Of a stretch of DNA of 64,000 nucleotides, positions 20,911 to 30,709 are shown one piece after another; within the stretch, counting starts at the first letter, position 1, and each line of letters opens with the position of its first letter. The stretch lies in NCBI GenBank assembly GCA_019918135.1, contig WBZZ01001190.1:25001-89000 (forward strand). The letters are read 5' to 3'. The stretch comes from Paulinella micropora. Taxonomy: Eukaryota; Cercozoa; Imbricatea; Euglyphida; Paulinellidae. The translations under genes were made by a program, and so were the position numbers. The notes under the pieces were generated by a model that was not told the DNA's origin, searched no databases, and worked only from the letters and a program-made list of their open reading frames with translations.

Positions 20911-22740
20911 AATCGAAATGGAAAATCGAAATGGAAAATCGAAATGGAAAATCGAAACAGAAAAGCAAAACAGAAAATCGAAATGGAAAATCGAAATGGA
21001 AAATCGAAATGGAAAATCGAAATGGAAAATCGAAACAGAAAAGCAAAACAGAAAATCGAAATGGAAAATTGAAATGGAAAATCGAAACAGAAAATCGAAA
21101 TGGAAAATCGAAACAGAAAATCGAAACAGAAAAGCAAAACAGAAAATCGAAACAGAAAATCGAAACAGAAAATCGAAATGGAAAATCGAAACGGAAAATC
21201 GAAACAGAAAAGCAAAACAGAAAATCGAAACGGAAAATCGAAACAGAAAATCGAAACAGAAAAGCAAAACAGAATAGCAAAACAGAAAATCGAAATGGAA
21301 AATCGAAATGGAAAATCGAAATGGAAAATCGAAATGGAAAATCAAAATGGAAAATCGAAATGGAAAATCGAAATGGAAAATCGAAACAGAAAATCGAAAC
21401 AGAAAATCGAAACAGAAAAGCAAAACAGAAAAATCGAAATGGAAAATCGAAACAGAAAAATCAAAATGGAAAATCGAAATGGAAAATCGAAATGGAAAAG
21501 CAAAACAGATAATCGAAATGGAAAATCGAAATGGAGAATCGAAACGGAAAATCGAAATGGAAAATCGAAACAGAAAAGCAAAACAGGAAAGCAAAACAGA
21601 AAATCGAAATGAAAAATCGAAATGGAAAATCGAAATGTAAAATCGAAATGGAAAATCGAAATGGAAAATCGAAATGGAAAATCAAAACAGAAAAGCAAAA
21701 CAGAAAAGCAAAACAGAAAATCGAAATGGAAAATCGAAACAGAAAAGCAAAACAGAAAATCGAAATGGAAAATCGAAATGGAAAATCGAAATGGAAAATC
21801 GAAATCGAAAATCGAAACAGAAAAGCAAAACAGAAAATCGAAATGGAAAATCGAAATGGAAAATCGAAATGGAAAATCGAAATGGAAAATCGAAATGGAA
21901 AATCGAAATGGAAAATCGAAACAGAAAATCAAAACAGAAAAGCAAAACAGAAAAGCAAAACAGAAAATCGAAATGGAAAATCGAAATGGAAAATCGAAAT
22001 GGAAAATCGAAATGGAAAATCGAAATGGAAAATCGAAACAGAAAATCGAAACAGAAAATCAAAACAGAAAAGCAAAACAGAAAAGCAAAACAGAAAATCG
22101 AAATGGAAAATCGAAACAAAAAAGCAAAACAGAAAATCGAAATGGAAAATCGAAACAGAAAATCGAAATGGAAAATCGAAATGGAAAATCGAAATGGAAA
22201 ATCGAAATGGAAAATCGAAATGGAAAATCGAAATGGAAAATCGAAATGGAAAATCGAAATGGAAAATCGAAATAGAAAATCGAAACAGAAAAGCAAAACA
22301 GAAAATCGAAACAGAAAATCGAAATGGAAAATCGAAATGGAAAATCGAAATAGAAAATCGAAACAGAAAATCGAAATGGAAAATCGAAATGGAAAATCGA
22401 AATAGAAAATCGAAACAGAAAAGCAAAACAGAAAATCGAAATGGAAAATCGAAATGGAAAATCGAAACAGAAAAGCAAAACAGAAAATCGAAATGGAAAA
22501 TCGAAACAGAAAAGCAAAACAGAAAATCGAAACAGAAAAGCAAAACAGAAAAGCAAAACAGAAAAGCAAAACAGAAAATCGAAATGGAAAATCGAAATGG
22601 AAAATGGAAATGGAAAATAGAAATGGAAAATCGAAATGGAAAATCGAAATGGAAAATCGAAATAGAAAGGCAAAACAGAAAAGCAAAACAGAAAAGCAAA
22701 ACAGAATAGCAGAACAGAAAATCGAAACAGAGAAAGAAAA
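20911..22740 (+). repeat. 13-bp tandem satellite (~140 units)
   Basis: Alternating 13-bp units CGAAATGGAAAAT, CGAAACAGAAAAT and CAAAACAGAAAAG run for ~1.83 kb. As 13 is not a multiple of 3, the frame rotates every unit, and all six frames are almost free of stops. The long Lys/Asn- or Phe/Ser-rich open frames here are by-products, not genes. Confidence 0.95.
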
Positions 22741-22956
22741 GCAAGCAAGCAAAAGAGATGGATGAAAAGTGCTGGACCGGATTTCATCCAAATCATTGCA
22801 AAAACTCGAGGGGCCCCTGATCTTTTCCTTTTTATTTTATGGGCCACGTTTCAAACTAATTTAAGAATCAAAAATTGCTCAAACACACCTCACAATCTGT
22901 GTTAGTGTTCATTAAAATATGATCACTGCGCATGTTTACATTTTGCTGCATGTGTG

Positions 22957-23168
22957 TCTGTTTTGGCTTGTGTACGACAAACCACCCTTCTGTTGGCTGT
23001 CGGATCTACAAACCGTGCTTACGTGTGTCTGTTCTGGCTTGTGTACGACCAACCACCCTTCTGTTGGCTGTCGGATCCACAAACCGTGCTTATGTGTGTC
23101 TGTTTTGGCTTGTGTACGACAAACCACCTTTCTGTTGGCTGTCGGATGTACAACATGTGCCTACCATG
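22957..23168 (+). repeat. 71-bp direct repeat, three copies
   Basis: Three head-to-tail units beginning GTGTGTCTGTTTTGGCTTGT and containing TTGTACGACAAACCACC-like and CTGTTGGCTGTCGGATC blocks, with a few differences each. They end ~95 bp before the ATG of the H3-tail gene, so they may be upstream activating repeats. Confidence 0.85.
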
Positions 23169-23262
23169 ATACGCGTATCAAACCAAACGTTTTGCTATGC
23201 GCGGGACTTTTATGCTGGCCCCTTTTCTGTATGGTGCCTAGGGCGGGCTACACAGGATCTAT

Positions 23263-26200
23263 ATGGCACGCACGAAGCAGACGGCTAGGAAATCGACTGG
23301 CGGCAAGGCGCCTCGCATGCACGTAACGCCATACTCTTCTTTGTGTCCTTTCCCTTCCCTCTCTCCCTCCCTTCCATTGTGTGCTTGCTTGTTTGCTTGC
23401 TTGCGCGCTTACGTGCGTGTGTGCGTGCGTGTGTGCGCGCTTGCTTACGTGCTTGCTTGCTTGTGTTATTGTGTTTTGCATGCATGTTTGCTTGTGCCCC
23501 CTCCGTCCCCTCTCCTCTGCCCATCGCCTGTTTTCCCTCCCTCCCCTGCGTGCTTGTTTGCTTGTGTGCTTGCTTACGTGCTTGCTTACTTGCTTGCTTT
23601 CTTGCTTGTTGCTTGCGCGCTTACGTGCGTGTGTGCGCGTTTGCTTACGTGCTTGCGCGCTTGCGCGCTTGTGTGTGTGCTTGTCTGCCTGCTTGCTTGT
23701 CTGCTTACGTGCTTGTTTGCATGTGTGCTTGCTTACGTGCTTGTGCGCTGGCTTGCGCGCTTGCGTGCGTGTGTGCGTGCGTGTGTGCGCGCTTGCTTAC
23801 GTGCTTGCTTGCTTGTGCTATTGTGTTTTGCATGCATGTTTGCTTGTGCCCCCTCCCTCCGCCCCCTCTCCTCTGCCCATCGCCTCTTTTCCCTCCCTCC
23901 CCTGCGTGCTCGTTTGGTTATGTGCTTGCTTACGTGCTTGCTTTTTCTTGCTTGTTGCTTGCGCGCTTACGTGCGTGTGTGCGCGTTTGCTTACGTGCTT
24001 GCGCGCTTGTGTGTGTGCTTGTCTGCCTGCTTGCTTGTCTGCTTACGTGCTTGTTTGCATGTGTGCTTGCTTACGTGCTTGTGCGCTGGCTTGCGCGCTT
24101 GCGTGCGTGTGTGCGTGCGTGTGTGCGCGCTTGCTTACGTGCTTGCTTGCTTGTGTTATTGTGTTTTGCATGCATGTTTGCTTGTGCCCCCTCCCTCCGT
24201 CCCCTCTCCTCTGCCCATCGCCTTTTTTCCCTCCCTCCCCTGCGTGCTTGTTTGCTTGTGTGCTTGCTTACGTGCTTGCTTACTTGCTTGCCTACTTGCT
24301 CGCTTACTTGCTTGCTTTCTCTGTGTTGCTTGCTCTGTGTTGCGTGCTTGTTGCTTGCGCGCTTACGTGCGTGTGTGCGCGCTTGTGTGTGTGTGCTTGT
24401 TTGCCTGCTTGCTTGTCTGCTTACGTGCTTGCTTGCTTGTGTTATTGTTTTTGCATGCATGTTTGCTTTGTGCCCCCCCCCCCCCTCCGTCCCCTCTCCT
24501 CTGCCCATCGCCTCTTTTCCCTCCCTCCCCTGCGTGCTTGTTTGCTTGTGTGCTTGCTTACGTGCTTGCTTACTTGCTTGCTTTCTTGCTTGTTGCTTGC
24601 GCGCTTACGTGCGTGTGTGCGCGTTTGCTTACGTGCTTGCGCGCTTGTGTGTGTGCTTGTCTGCCTGCTTGCTTGTCTGCTTACGTGCTTGTTTGCATGT
24701 GTGCTTGCTTACGTGCTTGCTTGCTTGTGTTATTGTGTTTTGCATGCATGTTTGCTTGTGTGCTTGCTTACGTGCTTGCTTACGTGCTTGCTCACTTGCT
24801 TGCTGACTTGCGCGCTGGCTTGCGCGCTTGCGTGCGTGTGTGCGCGCTTGTGTGTGAGTGCTTGTTTGCCCTGCTTGCTTGTCTGCTTACGTGCTTGCTT
24901 GCTTGCTTTACGCACGTCGTATTCAAATCTATAGTTGGCTACCAAAGCCGGCGGGCGCGTAGGCGGGGGCAAGGCGAAGACTACGACAAAGCGCCGTCGG
25001 AATACTCGCGATCTGCATAACGAACGCCTTTCCAAGCAGCGGCTGACCGCGGAGGAAAACACCCTCCGTGCTCCGCTGATAAGCAAGGGGCCCGTCAGCA
25101 ACTACGTAATTGAATCTATCCAATGTTCCGTGTTTCCATTGACGGACCCCGAGCAACCCGGGCGGATCCGCCTCTGTGCGATTACGTCGGTAGAGGGGGG
25201 CGCGACCTCGTACCCCCGGCCGGTCACGTACCTGGGCTGCAAAGTTCCCGGCTCAGAGTTGGAGAACGTGCCTCCCGTCTTCTGTAGCCTGGAAGCTGGG
25301 CGCAACCGGCTCCACGGGCGCACCCTGTTGGCCAAGGGGCTTGTGTGTGTGTCTTACGGGGGGGAAGGGCTGGCAACCTGCGGCGACGGGGGTTCTGCTA
25401 CCCTACGAGGCTGTGGAGCAGCCTTTTGCGCACGCTGTGTGGCGGCCGAGGTAGATCCCTCGAGCACCGAAGCGCGCCGGCATGAGTGGACCCATTACGC
25501 CTGCGCTTTTGTGTGCGCGGCGTGCCGGAAAATGCCTCGCGCAGCCGAGTATCTGTTGCCTCCGTCGCCCTTGCGGCCGACCCTTGTGGTGGTTCTTAAT
25601 GGTTTCTGCCCCGGCCCGCCCAAGCGCAGCGAAAGGTTCAAACGCCTGGCCCAGGAGGCACAGGACGTCGAGCTTTTCATGCGCCCGTTCTTGCTGCCCT
25701 ACGGGCACAAGGACTCGCTTTACCCGCCTGGCTTCGGTATTGTTTCGATCTTATTGCGTTGGCACAACGAAGCCACACTATCCGCTCAGCTCGCTGAGCT
25801 GATCGAACCAGACTCCAACACGCTGGAGTTTGCCCAAACATACGCAGCCGACAACCTGCAGGTGCTCATGATTGTCCCTTGCCACAGCGACGAGCGAGGA
25901 AACTTTATCACGGGCACCGACGACGTAGTCCCCGTGGGGTCTGCTTTGCTTGCTCTTTCTGGCGCAGTGGAAGAATTCGCAAAGTACAGCTCGGGAGCAA
26001 GGGTCAACGTCATCCTGGCCTCCTGCGGTGTCAGGTCTGCTGTGGCAGAAAAACCTATCGTTCCCCTTCGCCAACACGCAGTGCTCTGCGGCTTTGAGAA
26101 GCCAGTGCCCCTGGCTTGGTTCACCTCCTCCACCAGCCCCCTCACGAGCACCATCCTACGCTTCTGCCACGGCTCCGCGCTTTCGGAGGCCATTGGCAAG

Positions 26201-26323
26201 TGTTTTCCCGCCATCGAGCTCCAGGCGCGAAGGCCCTACGTGGTGGTGCCCAACGGTGAGAGCGTGCAAGTCCCTTTTCTACCTGCTCCCGCGCAGCACC
26301 AGCAGCAACAACAGCAGCAGCAG

Positions 26324-26354
<31 letters not shown>

Positions 26355-26530
26355 CGCCGCAGCAGCAGCAGCAGCAGCAGCAGTGGCAGCCCCTTCCGCG
26401 ACCCAACCTCTTTCAGTGCTTCGTCTGCCCGCCACCCGTGCCTGGCTACAGAGGGCGCAAGCGCCTCTTTCAATCAGAACAGGGCCTGCGCGCACATATG
26501 GCAGCAGTGCATCTGCTGCGCTTGAATTAA
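23263..26530 (+). CDS. Histone H3-tail mimic fused to zinc-finger and protease-like domains
   Basis: Exon 1 (23263-23322) encodes MARTKQTARKSTGGKAPRMH, identical to H3 residues 1-17. A GT-AG intron (23323-24934, phase 0) follows. Exon 2 (24935-26530) opens LATKAGGRVGGGKAK. H3 reads KAPRKQLATKA, so the proposed splice restores the H3 register with only KQ changed to MH. K4, K9, K14 and K23 are kept; the K27 block is replaced by a basic linker. The ~551-residue product then has a Cys/His cluster (~158-217; CGDGG...CGAAFCARCV...HYACAFVCAAC) resembling a PHD/ADD finger. A possible caspase/CHAT-like core follows (PCHSDERG with H~337; LASCGV with C~384), then polyQ and a C-terminal C2H2 finger. Nuclear action is likely. 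The histone fold is absent, so it is not a histone. Confidence 0.75.
23323..24934 (+). repeat. Repeat-filled intron of the H3-tail gene
   Basis: Donor CAC|GTAACG and acceptor TCTATAG|TTGGCT. The intron is built of TGCTTGCTTACG-type units arranged in ~4 higher-order blocks of ~370 bp. Each block carries a CCCCTCTCCTCTGCCCATCG motif and a TTGCATGCATGTTTGCTTG motif. The Cys/Leu/Ala-rich open frames across it follow from the repeat and are not taken as genes. Confidence 0.75.
26294..26386 (+). repeat. CAG microsatellite (polyQ)
   Basis: CAG/CAA/CCG repeats encode ~28 Gln with Pro between the protease-like core and the C2H2 finger of the H3-tail protein; likely length-variable. Confidence 0.9.
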
Positions 26531-26589
26531 GCGTCTTTTTTTTAAAAAAAAAATTAAAATTCAGATCCGTCGACAGATTTCTTTCAATA

Positions 26590-27590
26590 ATTCTGCTCCC
26601 TCTGCGGATCGCACTCAATCCGTCGGGCAGTTCGATCTTAGCGAGTTTGGGACAGGCAGTTATCTCAATATCTATCGCGCGCAGCTGCTGCGTTAGCCCG
26701 CCCTGCCCCTCACAAACAGGTTTTTTAAACAGATTTTTTTCAACTCTTTGCAGTTTTCGATGGTTAGCTTAAGACTTGGCAATACTGTGTCTGACGAACC
26801 ACCACCAGACCGCGGCGCTTGGACTTGCACAGGGGGCGCGCTACGCTTGTGTTCTGCCCAGTCGTCGGTGTCTATGCGCACAAGGCTTGCACATTCAGCA
26901 ACGCAAATGTTTACTATATCGTAGGGCTCCGTCCGGGCTTGTGCGCATCCTGCAGCAGCAGTAGGCGGGCAGCCTGAGCTTTTGGAGGCTTGCCAATGAC
27001 ACTTCTTTAACAAAGAGTTTCTCGTATGTAAGTCTTGTCGGGATTTCTAGCTCCGATAGTTGGTGGCAAGCATCCAGCTCGGCGGAGAATAAACGGGTCT
27101 GCAAACTCGGCCTAATGCTCAGCTCGACGCGCCGGAGTTCTGGCAACTGCGCCAACCTCATGGAAACAAGGTCCGGCGACTCGCTGCCGAGATCCAATTT
27201 CGTTTCTTTCACCGCCTGCGGCGAATGCAAAGCATTTCGACAGGGTAGTTTTTCACCGTAATCTGCACCCGCCCCCGACAGCCACAAACAACTTATCCAC
27301 GGCTGGAAATGATTTCCAGGCACTGACTTGTAGTTCCAGGGCCAGACACTAGAGCTAAAAGGAAAGTAACCGCTTTCGCTTGGGGTCAGGACCATGCATT
27401 GTGGGCGGGAGTCCATGCCTGCGCTGTCCGCCGCCGACGACGACAAGGCCAGGCTTCCGAGCACTCTCCCTTTTCGAAAACCCCCGACGAGCTCTACCGT
27501 CTGTGCCAGTGATGCCCAGTACACAGCCGGAGTCAAGCTGTTATAAACACCAGAACCGGGCGCCGGAGACCACAGGGGGGCGAACCTCAT
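26590..27590 (-). pseudogene. LRR paralogue relic
   Basis: Matches the 722-residue LRR protein in order: YWASL...ELVGG, SAGMDSRPQCMVLTPSE, CHQLSELEIPTRL, ICVAECASLVRI, SLKLTIENCKELKKICLKNL and ACPKLAKIELPDG. The F-box start is not visible and the sequence uses more than one frame, so it is a degraded third copy. It is convergent with the H3-tail gene; a T8A10 inverted run at ~26,537-26,555 lies between the two 3' ends. Confidence 0.6.
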
Positions 27591-27918
27591 GTGTATCTTT
27601 GCTCCTTGGCGGTACCTTTGCGCGGGTATTCCCCCGGCCAGACGGCTTGGAACAGTGATAGTCCCCTGGGATCCAGGAACGATCGGATTACAGTCGTAGA
27701 ATCCTCCGAGACAGGTGACTTAGATTCCTTTTGCTTCGGATTCTCTGACATTGACCCCCGGCCCTTTACAAAGAGAGAGAGAGAGAGATTGGGGGAGAGG
27801 GAGGGATGCCCCCCCCCCTCTCCATCCCTTTCGAGGGCGATTGCTCTCCGTACCCCTTACTCTTTTCCTTTCCCTTTTCTGTGTTAGTAAAACGAAACAA
27901 GAGAGAGGTGAACGTCAA

Positions 27919-28650
27919 ATGGTCAAGGGCGGCGCCGAGCGGGACAATGAACAAGAAAAGTCCGAGCGGCACAGAAAACGCCAGCGCTCGGAATCACAGC
28001 TGCTGCCAGCCGCTATTTGGCAAGTGGTAGCCAACTACCTGTACAGGCAAGCTGATGTAGAGGCGTTGCACAAGGTCTGTGGCACAAAGCTGCAACTCGA
28101 CAGGAGCTGTGCACTGTCGCAGCTATACCCTCTGCTAGAAAACACCGGCCCTCGGCCCCCTACCGGCACCACAGAACTCGTCTTAGACAAAACATCAGTG
28201 AAGTTTAAGGAGCCTTGGCCACTCAGAAGCTTGCAAGAGCAACTAGAACTGCGCTTTTGCTCGCTGGTCGTCACCCCCGAAAACGAAGAATCCGGGCTTT
28301 TGTGGAACCTGTGCGTCGAAACCCGCGGCCCACTCACTCCCCCTACCTGCCTGCTATATGACCTGAGCATAAGAGCCGGCACAGAAAGCATGCTAAATCA
28401 AGCGTGTCAATTCCTGTCCCGAGTGACGTTCCGCAATCTCGAGACCCTGCGCCTCGCGTATACAGGAATCACGTCGGCCGAGCTCGAGTCGCGCCTGCCC
28501 ACGCTGGGCCTGCAGAAGGCTCGTCTGCCCAAGCTGAAGCTGTTGTTCCTGGGCCCGCTGCCGATCGCTGTCACGGGATCAATTTGGGCGGCAACAGAAG
28601 TGGTCTTTGAAGGCGCTGTGAGCCATGGGTCCTACCTTGATAGGATATAG
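27919..28650 (+). CDS. F-box-like protein
   Basis: 243 residues from the ATG at 27919. Earlier codons of the same frame run through a (GA)n/C-run leader and are unlikely to be coding. A basic start (RHRKRQRSESQ) precedes LLPAAIWQVVANYLYRQADVEALHKVC, an F-box-like pattern. Leu-rich repeats follow (TFRNLETLRLAYTGI). It is short compared with the two other F-box/LRR genes and ends before the RING frame, so it may be truncated. Confidence 0.5.
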   Translation: MVKGGAERDNEQEKSERHRKRQRSESQLLPAAIWQVVANYLYRQADVEALHKVCGTKLQLDRSCALSQLYPLLENTGPRPPTGTTELVLDKTSVKFKEPWPLRSLQEQLELRFCSLVVTPENEESGLLWNLCVETRGPLTPPTCLLYDLSIRAGTESMLNQACQFLSRVTFRNLETLRLAYTGITSAELESRLPTLGLQKARLPKLKLLFLGPLPIAVTGSIWAATEVVFEGAVSHGSYLDRI

Positions 28651-28715
28651 GAAAAAAGTCCATCATCTGTCCAAAATCCTGATGGAAAGTAAAATATGTT
28701 TTTTGTAGTACGCAC

Positions 28716-29294
28716 TTGACGCCTCGCCTGTCTCCGCGCTTGGTAGAGGCATGCTGGCTGACTAGCACGGCCACAGAGCTGTTTGAGCCCGCTGCATTGT
28801 CGACAGACAAACTGCCGTTTCTGCGCCAAGCCCAGGCATGCCAGGGGCTGTGGCTGACCATGCTGCTGGTGGACATTTGCAAGATGATGGAGCTCGAGCT
28901 GAGCCCGCCACATGACTACATGCTCCTTATGAGTTCTGTAGTCATGACGATTTTGAACGTATCGCTAGTACAGATCGAGCGTGGCGAGATGTGGGCTATA
29001 CTAGGCGACGCCAGCGACATGCTGCGGTTGTCGGATCCGAGGTGGCTCGACGCGGACGACAAGGTTGCAATAAACGCCGCGCTAGCCGCCCTCGACGGCC
29101 TGCGCGCTAAGCTCGCAGACCAGCAGGCTAAGCTGGCGCGCGTGTACTGCGCCGTTTGCCCCAGTGAGGGCTCAGCACGAATTACCACGTTTTTTCCGTG
29201 CGGTCATAATAGGGTCTGTACCGACTGCGCGGCGCAGCTGAAGGTCTGCCCTCTGTACAGACGCGAAATTAGAGAATTCGTCGTGCCAGTGTGA
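28716..29294 (+). CDS. RING-type zinc-finger protein, 5' end uncertain
   Basis: An open frame of 192 residues whose first ATG is well inside (near 28,860), so the true start or an upstream exon is unclear. A helical N-terminal region precedes a C-terminal C3HC4-type RING: CAVC, FFPCGHNRVCTDC, then VCPLY. The last zinc Cys expected in CPxC is Tyr here, so the second zinc site is probably weak. RING proteins act as E3 ubiquitin ligases. The F-box-like gene lies 66 bp upstream on the same strand. Confidence 0.6.
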   Translation: MTPRLSPRLVEACWLTSTATELFEPAALSTDKLPFLRQAQACQGLWLTMLLVDICKMMELELSPPHDYMLLMSSVVMTILNVSLVQIERGEMWAILGDASDMLRLSDPRWLDADDKVAINAALAALDGLRAKLADQQAKLARVYCAVCPSEGSARITTFFPCGHNRVCTDCAAQLKVCPLYRREIREFVVPV

Positions 29295-29419
29295 CACGCG
29301 GACTTGTTGTGCCGGGCGGGGGGGCTGCCAACTCAAACTTTTTGATGTAACTTTTTCATCTTTCCTGATCTTATTATTTTTCTATTTCACCTGAACTACG
29401 CATGGATCTCACCTCTCTA

Positions 29420-30180
29420 AGATTTCGATCCAATCCGCCCCTCTTTTAGTTTTCAGTGTCCAATGTAAGATTTCTTTGAGCCAAGCGAAATTAATAACAA
29501 TTTTGTTGCAGTTCTTAGCGCCCCCACTCCAACCATGCCTTCTTAGTTCTCCGTGCCAACATTAAAATTTTGTCAAGGATATTTCGGCAAGATTGTTTCT
29601 CGGAAACCGGCGAAGCGCGCCCCTGCCCTTATCTCGTCCTCGCCCCCCCCCTCCCCCCGATACGGTCGAAAGGGGCAGCGGTTCCGGGCTTTTTGGCAGT
29701 GCTGCCTTTTTCGGCCGTATCATCTCCAACCGGACACACAGAATTTGGCGACAAATTTCATGCAAGAAAGGAGAGGGAGAGAGAGAGAGAGATAGATAGA
29801 GAGAGAGAGGGGGGAGGGGAAGGGGAAAAACGGGGAGAGGGGAAAAACGGGGGGAGGGGGGGGCGCCCCCCCCCCTTTCCCCACCTCTCCTTCATTCTCT
29901 TTTCACATCTTCCCCCCCCCCCCCCGGTTTTCCCCCTCCCCCCTCCTCCCCCCCCCCCCCCGCCCCCCGTTTGGGGGAAGGGTGCTCGAAAAATTTGTTT
30001 GATGGGGGGGAGCACAATTCTGGCACGCGTTCTTTTCCCCCGGGAAATGCGCCACACATGCACACTTGGCGACAAATTCCACGTAAAAAAAAGAGAGACC
30101 ATGTTTTCTTAGTTCTCTGTGCCAACATAAAATTTTTTTCAGGGATATTTCTGTCAGATTTTTTCTTGTACACCGGTAAA
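29420..30180 (+). repeat. Interspersed repeat B, copy 2
   Basis: Matches 20,040-20,780 block by block (TTTCAGTGTCCAATGTAAGA, CATTAAAATTTTGTCAAGGA, TTTGGCGACAAATTTCATGC, GACAAATTCCACGTAAAA), with its own (GA)n, C-run and G-run core at 29,770-29,965. No gene is seen. Confidence 0.85.
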
Positions 30181-30224
30181 GCGCTTCCCCCTCCCACCCC
30201 ACCGCCCCCCTTTTCCCGTGCGCA

Positions 30225-30400
30225 CATTTTGTACAAAAGTGTGTACAGAACTTTGGATTGACCTGGCTAGTGACAGGCAAGGGGTCGACGGCTGGTTGCA
30301 GCTGCAGCTGAGCCCCGCGGCAGTGCTGCGCGGGGGCAGCGCCTTCATTATGGGCGCCTGGTGCTTCGAAGACCGCCTTGCACTGTCAAGCCCGGCGGAT
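30225..30400 (+). repeat. Interspersed repeat C, copy 1
   Basis: TTTGTACAAAAGTGTGTACA...GGGGTCGACGGCTGGTTGCA...TTCATTATGGGCGC. It recurs at 33,795-33,945 with ~85-90% identity by eye. The plus-strand frame (WIDLASDRQGVDGWLQLQLS) stays open in both copies, so it may derive from a coding exon. Confidence 0.8.
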
Positions 30401-30709
30401 CCGGGACAAGTCTGCACAGGAAGCTTACCGTGCGATCGAAGAGAACGCAAATGCACTGCGAGTGGCCCTAAGCCATTTGCGCGCAAGCAGCAGCAGTTAT
30501 TAAAAAAAGCAGTCTTGAATACAATCCGAGCTTTAATAAAAAAAATTTTACACTTTCTTGGCGCCCGCCCGGGGGGTCGCGAGGCCCTTGCCCACCTGGT
30601 ACATTGACCACGGCCCATCTATCCGCAGCAGGGCTGCGCTGGAGCACGGTGCGCACGATAGCCAAACCAAACCTTTGCGCACACCATGCACTCCAAGCAC
30701 GCCGACATC
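30401..30709. other. Gene-free stretch
   Basis: No supported gene. Short AT-rich patches with AATAAA lie at ~30,535. It precedes the 3' end of the Fanzor gene. Confidence 0.4.

Noticed and set aside
20751-22847. Long Lys/Asn-rich (plus) and Phe/Ser-rich (minus) frames
   Set aside because: They are translations of the 13-bp satellite, equally open in all frames.
23263-23322. A true histone H3 gene or pseudogene
   Set aside because: Only the tail is present; nothing resembling the histone fold follows exon 1 or LATKA, so it is a mimic and not a degraded histone copy.
23343-25020. Long plus-strand frames rich in Cys, Leu and Ala over 23.3-25.0 kb
   Set aside because: All three frames are open because the intron consists of stop-poor TGCTTGC repeats. 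No start, domain or codon bias supports them, and the region sits between a good donor and acceptor.
30218-30607. 129-residue frame at repeat C as a gene
   Set aside because: The conserved part is limited to the ~150 bp shared with 33.8 kb and no start or family is evident, so it is listed as a repeat only.
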